This document shows, in pieces, positions 58,863 to 64,000 of a stretch of DNA of 64,000 nt. The stretch's first letter is position 1, and every line of letters starts with the position of its first letter. The DNA is taken from the NCBI RefSeq assembly GCF_028640845.1, contig NC_080539.1, positions 105,984,554 through 106,048,553 of the forward strand. Direction: 5' to 3'. Under the pieces are notes generated by a model. It did no database searches. It saw only the letters and a list, made by a program, of their open reading frames with translations, and had not been told where the DNA came from. The position numbers were made by a program, and so were the translations under genes. The DNA is from Ahaetulla prasina. Its lineage: Eukaryota > Chordata > Lepidosauria > Squamata > Colubridae.

Positions 58863-60330
58863 TAATATTGCAATTATGACTGCGCTTCCTCTTTCTCACT
58901 TTATCTTCCTGTGAACTAGGAAACAGGTTGTCTGAGATATTTTCTCAAGTTACTTTCTTGACTTTGACTCAGTCCTCTTTTATTTGATTATTGCCTTGCT
59001 AGAGGCTCTTCCACCTAAATTTCAAAACTATTCCCTCTTCCCTCTACAGAAATTAAGTCTTAATCATTTGTTCGTTTCAGTTTTATCCCACCTTTATTAT
59101 TTTATAAATAGCTGAAGATGGTGAATATACCTAATAATGAAGAGACACTGAAACTGGGAATGCTTAGCCTTGAGAAGAAAAGTTTCAAAGAAGAACACTC
59201 ATTAAATATTTGAAGTGATATTTGTAGCAATGCTGAAGCCTGCAGTGTAGAAGGTTAGCGTCCAAATCCCCCCTGCTCCAGGAGACCTTTGAGACTTCAT
59301 AATGTCTCACCTGGTTAGTAGTTCCTGCTGCTATCAGTAACTAAAGGCATGTCCCACTTGGCATGCATCTCCATTGTCAGTATGGAAGAGAGACTGGGGT
59401 CTCATATGCTGTGCTGCCTTTCTGATGATTAAAAGGTCAACCTTCAGTCTTTCCTTCTTTCTTTAAGAGATATGTTAATCTCAGGAGATAAACAAGATCA
59501 AACTTTATTTTTAAATATGAAGTGAAATATAATTTCCTTTTTTTTAACTTTATAGGTGCTAAAATGCAGATCTACAGTGTGGAAGAAGGTAAGTACAGAG
59601 CTGCTCAAATGACTTGCAAATTAGCTAAAGAAAAATTCAAAAGAAAATTTAATCCTCCAAATAGAGCAAATGTAAAGAAAGAGTCAACTCCAATTCTCCA
59701 GAGAGACTGGAGAGGTTCAAATCACTACAGAGATTAGCACAACACAAAAAGAACCCTAGGACAAATGCCTAGTTTTGCACATGTCACTTATTTCTGTTAA
59801 AGGTGATGAAAACCCCACTTCTAGCCATTGTTCTCCTACACTGCATCCAGCAGAGGGAGGAGCTGTAACAATCTGACTGTACATGGTAAAAACCTATATC
59901 TCAAAGGGATGTGGACAGGGGTAAAATCTACTTACCTTCCTTACCGACTTGGAAGTGATTGCGCCGCATGCGAGTGCTCACTTTGCTTGTTTGTGCGCAT
60001 GCATCAAATGTGCATGCAGACCTTCTGCACATGCGCAAAACCTTCTGCACATGTGCAGAAAGTAAAAAACACATTACTTCCTGGTTAAAACCAGGAAGTA
60101 ATGACACACGGGTGCATGGGCAGAGCTTTGCTCTGCCATCGCTACTAGATCGCCAAACTACCGGCCACGATCGCTACCAGATTCCGTGATCTGGTCCGAT
60201 CCAGTAGCATTTCACCTCTGGATGTGGACCTTGAGCTTCAGCCTGCAATCTGATGCAAAAGGTGCATTTACAACAGTATCATGCAGAAGGTCAAAATCTA
60301 TTTTCTGCTTTTTCCATAATGCAAGGCAGA
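58863..60330. other. intergenic, one exon-like signal only
   Basis: Mostly unique. Around 59556-59588 a 33-nt segment has a strong pyrimidine tract plus acceptor and a GTAAGT donor, reported as a finding. No gene can be supported. Confidence 0.45.
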
Positions 60331-60590
60331 AAGCAGGTAGTCCTTGACTTATGGCCGGTTGTTTAACTACCCTTCAAAGTTACAATGGCCTCAGAAAGGG
60401 TGCTTTATGACCTGTAAAGTACTTTTGGCATCACTTTGCCCCTCCACCTCGCATATTGCATCTGGATGCTCGTTTGGACTTATGCCCAATTGCCAAGTGT
60501 CCCACAATCAGGTGACTGTCATTTGTAATCTTCTCTCGTGGTTTCCCCAGAAAGTCAATGGAAATTTTCAAGCTACTGTCATCTGTCAAG
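60331..60590. mobile_element. mariner-like MITE (CAGGTAGTCCTTGACTTA family), diverged
   Basis: Left end caggtagtccttgacttatg is clear. Internal ttgccaagtgtcccacaatc and aggtgactgtcat resemble the body of 40169-40541. The right end is not definable. Confidence 0.6.
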
Positions 60591-60769
60591 AGGACTCTCA
60601 TTTCTAGGGGTTGGCTGAAAGAGCTGTCTGCCACATAGAGCTGAGATTCCCCCCCCAGTAGACCAGCTTTTTCTGAGACCATCTCTATGTAGCTGTTCAG
60701 GCATTCTTTTAGATCTCCTATAGATTGGTATAAAAATATTGGCTCCTATATTTGTTATATGCGTATGTA

Positions 60770-61035
60770 CATGTGGTGAAATCCAATTTTTTTACTATTG
60801 GTTCTATGGGCGTGGCTTAGTGGGTGAGGTGTGACTTAGTGGGCGTGGCTTGGTGGGTGTGGCAGGGGAAGGATACTGCAAAATCTCCATTCCCACCCGA
60901 CGCTAGGGCCAGCAGAGGTGGTATTTGCCAGTTCGCTGAACTACTCAAAATTTCTGCTACCAGTTCTCCGAACTGCTCAAAATTTCAAATACCGGTTCTC
61001 CAGAACCTGTCAGAACCTGCTGGATTTTACCCCTG
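60770..61035. mobile_element. hAT-like MITE (GTGGTGGGATTCAA family), diverged
   Basis: Left catgtggtgaaatccaattt, right ctgctggattttacccctg. Internal ggcaggggaaggatactgca and aaatctccattcccacccga match 41745-42020. Exact duplication not visible. Confidence 0.82.
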
Positions 61036-61159
61036 ATGTAAATGTATAATGTATATGGAGAGAGAGATATAGATGTCTTGTTAATTTCTCTTATACTATT
61101 TCAGAGAAATTGACAAATTAGGGATAATTTTTTAATTGTATGGACTCCATACCATAAAA

Positions 61160-61293
61160 CAGGGGCGTAAAACTCACTTCATCACGGCAGCATCACGTGA
61201 CATATCGGGACTTCCCCCCCTTCGCTAAACTGGGTGTGGGCGTGGCCAGTGCATGACACATCCGGCCAATGGGCCGGGAGTTTTACAGTCCTG
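61160..61293. mobile_element. hAT-type MITE (CAGGGGTGTCAAACTC ends)
   Basis: 134 bp. Left caggggcgtaaaactcactt, right ccgggagttttacagtcctg. Flanks ccataaaa and ctgtaaaa match at 6 of 8 bases. Its interior matches both pieces of the split copy at 46915-49201. Confidence 0.85.
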
Positions 61294-63074
61294 CTGTAAA
61301 ATCTTAATGGCCCTTATAATAAAAAGGCAGGGAGGGGGGAGAGGATCAATTTCTCTATTTCTGATTTACCATTGAATCTATTTATTTTCTATTGGAATGA
61401 AAAGATTGAATATGTGTTTCTGTGGCCACAAATAGAGACTTATTATTTGGAATTTTTAAAATCTTGGCAAGTATACTGTCCTAATTACAGTCAGAGTTCT
61501 ATTGTGTTTCCAACAATGAAAAGTATTTAGATATTTTGGGTGTTTTAAAGAAAGAAATAAAATTTTGATTCTGTTCCCATAGGAAACTTACTCTTTGGAA
61601 AAATCATTTTAAAATAGTGGGGAAAACATTTTTTTTCCCTGCAGTTTGATTAGAAAGGGGATTATTATCCCAGCTCAACCCAGCAATGAGTGGCAATGAA
61701 TTCTTATAATATATATTTGTTATAATATATATTTGTTATGTGTTCATTTTATTCCCCCTTTGGGAAAGAAGTCTTCCATCGCACAAAACACACTCACACA
61801 CAAAGACATCTGATTAGGTCAGTTTTCTATCTTGGCATTTAACCTCGATGGATGACCAAACAGCATAAGCAGCCTTTTGTTTCAAGTAGTGCATTTATAT
61901 ATGTTACAAAAAGTCTTGTCAGAGTTATTTTGGTAAAGCAGTGTGACATAATCTGTCTGCATGAGACCAGAACTTCCATTATTTTCTTGGAATGGAAGGA
62001 AAAATCTGATAATTGGCTTAGTGGATTTAAAAAAAAGAGAGAGAGAAATAATCACATACTGTCTAACCTTTGTTCATGGTTACTGGTACTGGTGATATTA
62101 GAAACATGAGAACTGTCAGTAATGTCTCCTAATGAATTCTTCCTGGAGAACAAACTGAAGGAATTGAAGAGTCCATGAGTATTGTACACTCAACAATATA
62201 ATGCAATTTTTTAAAGAGTTCTCAAGAATACTGAACGATGATGGACGGCTGAAAGTCCACGTTATGTTATTGCAAATTGCTGGATCTATAGTACCGTAGT
62301 AACCAGCAATAAGGGAAGGGATTTATGATTGTGATGCAGTTTGATATTGGAATGTGACCATTCTACTCCCCTGGAAAGGTTGATCGAATAATATCAGAGA
62401 AGGTTCTCACACACAGGTCTTATTGTCTCTGAATTATAGAGAGCAGGTGATAAAATAAATGAATTATTTATTTAAATAAAATTACGCAGAAAGAAAAATT
62501 TAAAAATTTAAAAGCTAAGATTAAATTTACTATTCCTACCTATTTAGAAGTTTTTTTTAAAAAAAAAAGTTTACATAATTTCTAATATTTTTCAATTTTT
62601 TTTCCTCAGCATTGAGTCTTTTTTCCTTTGAAAGCTTACAGTTTATGTGTTTTTATCCATCAGGTTTTTCATACATAAAGCAAGATAAAAAGAAATTATT
62701 AAGCAAACATTCATATAAAGACCAGGGTTCTTCTATTTCATTTAAAAATGTATCAGACTGGTGCTTAATTGTAGTCAGTTATTAATGGCATATTGCTTTT
62801 GAAGGCAGGGGGCTCCATTTTCAAACCATTGTTAACAATATTTTTACTTTTATAGGATTACTAAATATATTGAGTTTCTCTCACTGAACCTTTTCCAGAA
62901 AATGATTGAGTGAGTGAGGATGAATTAATTGATACTTCATCATAATTCCAATAATTTTAGCTTGCTTTTCCACATCTTGTCAGTTGAACTATTAGACTTC
63001 CTTATCTTCCTTATCATATTTTATTATGAATCTGTTATGGTTCATAATAAAAGACAATATTTCAATTAATACAA
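61294..63074. other. intergenic, no recognised feature
   Basis: Unique AT-rich sequence; the only structure is a short direct duplication (atatatttgttat) near 61711-61740. Confidence 0.5.
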
Positions 63075-63316
63075 GGAGCCGAGGTGGCGCAGTGGTTAGA
63101 GTGCAGCACTGCAGGCTACTTCAGCTGACTGCTAGCTGCAGTTCGGCAGTTCAAATCTCACCAGTTCAAGGTTGACTCAGGCTTCCATCCTTCCAGGGTC
63201 AGTAAAATGAGGACCCAGATTGTTGGGGACAATATGCTGACTCTGTAAACCACTTAGAGAGGGTTGTAAAAGCACTATCAAGCGGTATATAAGTCTAAAT
63301 GCTATTGCTATTGCTA
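63075..63316 (+). mobile_element. tRNA-derived SINE (GCGGTATATAAGTCTAA-tailed family)
   Basis: Head ggagccgaggtggcgcagtg with A box, B-box-like gcagttcaaatctc, body gaggacccagattgttgggg, end caagcggtatataagtctaa and (gctatt)n. Part of the body is shared with the L2-tailed SINE family, but the 3' end differs. Confidence 0.9.
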
Positions 63317-63339
63317 ATATTTCTTAAAGATAGGTAGCC

Positions 63340-64000
63340 ACTTCTTTTTTTATTTTTTTTTTATTTTATTTTTTTGCAACAAACAAACAAAAAGAAAATA
63401 CATTATTACACCCTTGTGCTATACATAAAAGGAAGATTTGGGTCTTCGGATATATCCTCATGATTGCCAAAATCCACGTTCTCGAGGTACAGGTACTGAA
63501 GCGTCCAATGTTCCAAGCGCAAAGTCCACAAATGGTTTCCAAGTCTTCCAGAAAATATCTTCTTTATACACACCACTTCTAATTTTAATATCACATGTCA
63601 TTTTATCATTTAAAGCTAATTTCCACATTTCAGAATTCCACTCTTCTATTCTAAAAATCACATCTAGTTTCCAATATCTAGCTATTATAATTCTACCTAT
63701 TATAATCATAATTCTAATCAATTCTTTTCATATTTTGTTAATTCTATTTCCTTAATTACCAACAATAATATAGTTTCCACTCTCAATGTTATTACTTTCC
63801 CCATCATTTCAAATATCATTTTCTCCAATTGTTGCCAAAACTTTTAACCTTATCACAATTATACCACATATGTTCATAAGTCCCCAATTCCATCTCACAT
63901 CTCCAACATTTTTACTAATTTTTTATCCATTTGTGACAATCTTACTGAGTCAAATACCATTTCCAAACAACTTTATAATTGTGCTCTTTAATCCTTATAG
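63340..64000 (-). mobile_element. L1 LINE 3' end, continues beyond the window
   Basis: Poly-T/AT-rich tract at 63340-63375 is the reversed tail. ORF2 C-terminus: the CWRC-like region, decayed (LEMWDGIGDL-type frames at about 63910-63870), then IIIGRIIIARYWKLDVIF and RIEEWNSEMWKLALNDKMTC. Compare [12 protein letters not shown] in the L1 at 29776-32170. No end at 64000. Confidence 0.82.

Noticed and set aside
59522..59737. 71-codon frame (MQIYSVEEGKYRAAQMTC..) as a gene
   Set aside because: Lysine-rich and open, but no family I recognise and no neighbouring exon; only the splice-like signals are kept as a finding.

Overview
The window comes from a squamate reptile, most likely an advanced (colubroid) snake. 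It is AT-rich vertebrate DNA holding one multi-exon gene spread over about 53 kb among dense retroelements. The repeat mix is squamate: Sauria-type SINEs with Bov-B-like tails, tRNA-derived SINEs, CR1, L2, Bov-B and L1 LINEs, hAT and mariner-like MITEs. Three (AATAG)n/(ATTCT)n arrays, two of them attached to a CR1/L3-like LINE end, fit the microsatellite seeding described for advanced snakes. The species call is inference.

The only protein-coding host gene I can support is MOXD1 (DBH-like monooxygenase 1), on the plus strand. Twelve exons (3103-3369, 22370-22516, 23567-23734, 23850-23933, 39498-39677, 41186-41288, 43110-43276, 45401-45592, 50577-50636, 52142-52284, 54034-54202, 55709-55879) join with GT-AG introns and matching phases. 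They give an open reading frame of 1851 nt (616 residues plus stop). Signal peptide, DOMON domain, both copper-monooxygenase domains, all six copper ligands and a C-terminal hydrophobic anchor are present. Exon 1 lies in a CpG-rich island, and two AATAAA signals follow the stop.

Layout: 1-2780 is intergenic with a SINE tail and a CR1 tail. 2780-3430 is the CpG island and exon 1. 3370-22369 is intron 1, with an L2 fragment, hAT MITEs, two CR1 fragments and a near-full-length CR1-group LINE (about 14894-20066, minus) sitting inside an (ATTCT)n array. 22370-23933 is the exon 2-4 cluster. 23934-39497 is intron 4, with a three-layer nest (hAT > SINE > internally deleted L1) at 29475-32430 and a Bov-B/Helitron-like junction before exon 5. 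39498-55879 carries exons 5-12; intron 8 holds an hAT MITE split by a 2.1-kb L2. 55880-64000 is 3' flank with a second AATAG-tailed LINE, SINEs, MITEs and the 3' end of an L1 that leaves the window.

I see no operon-like or novel gene system. The most interesting material is transposon structure: exact target-site duplications that reconstruct nested insertions, an L1 that keeps ORF1 but has lost nearly all of ORF2 yet carries a 16-bp target duplication, and a SINE family sharing its 3' hairpin with the local L2 LINE.
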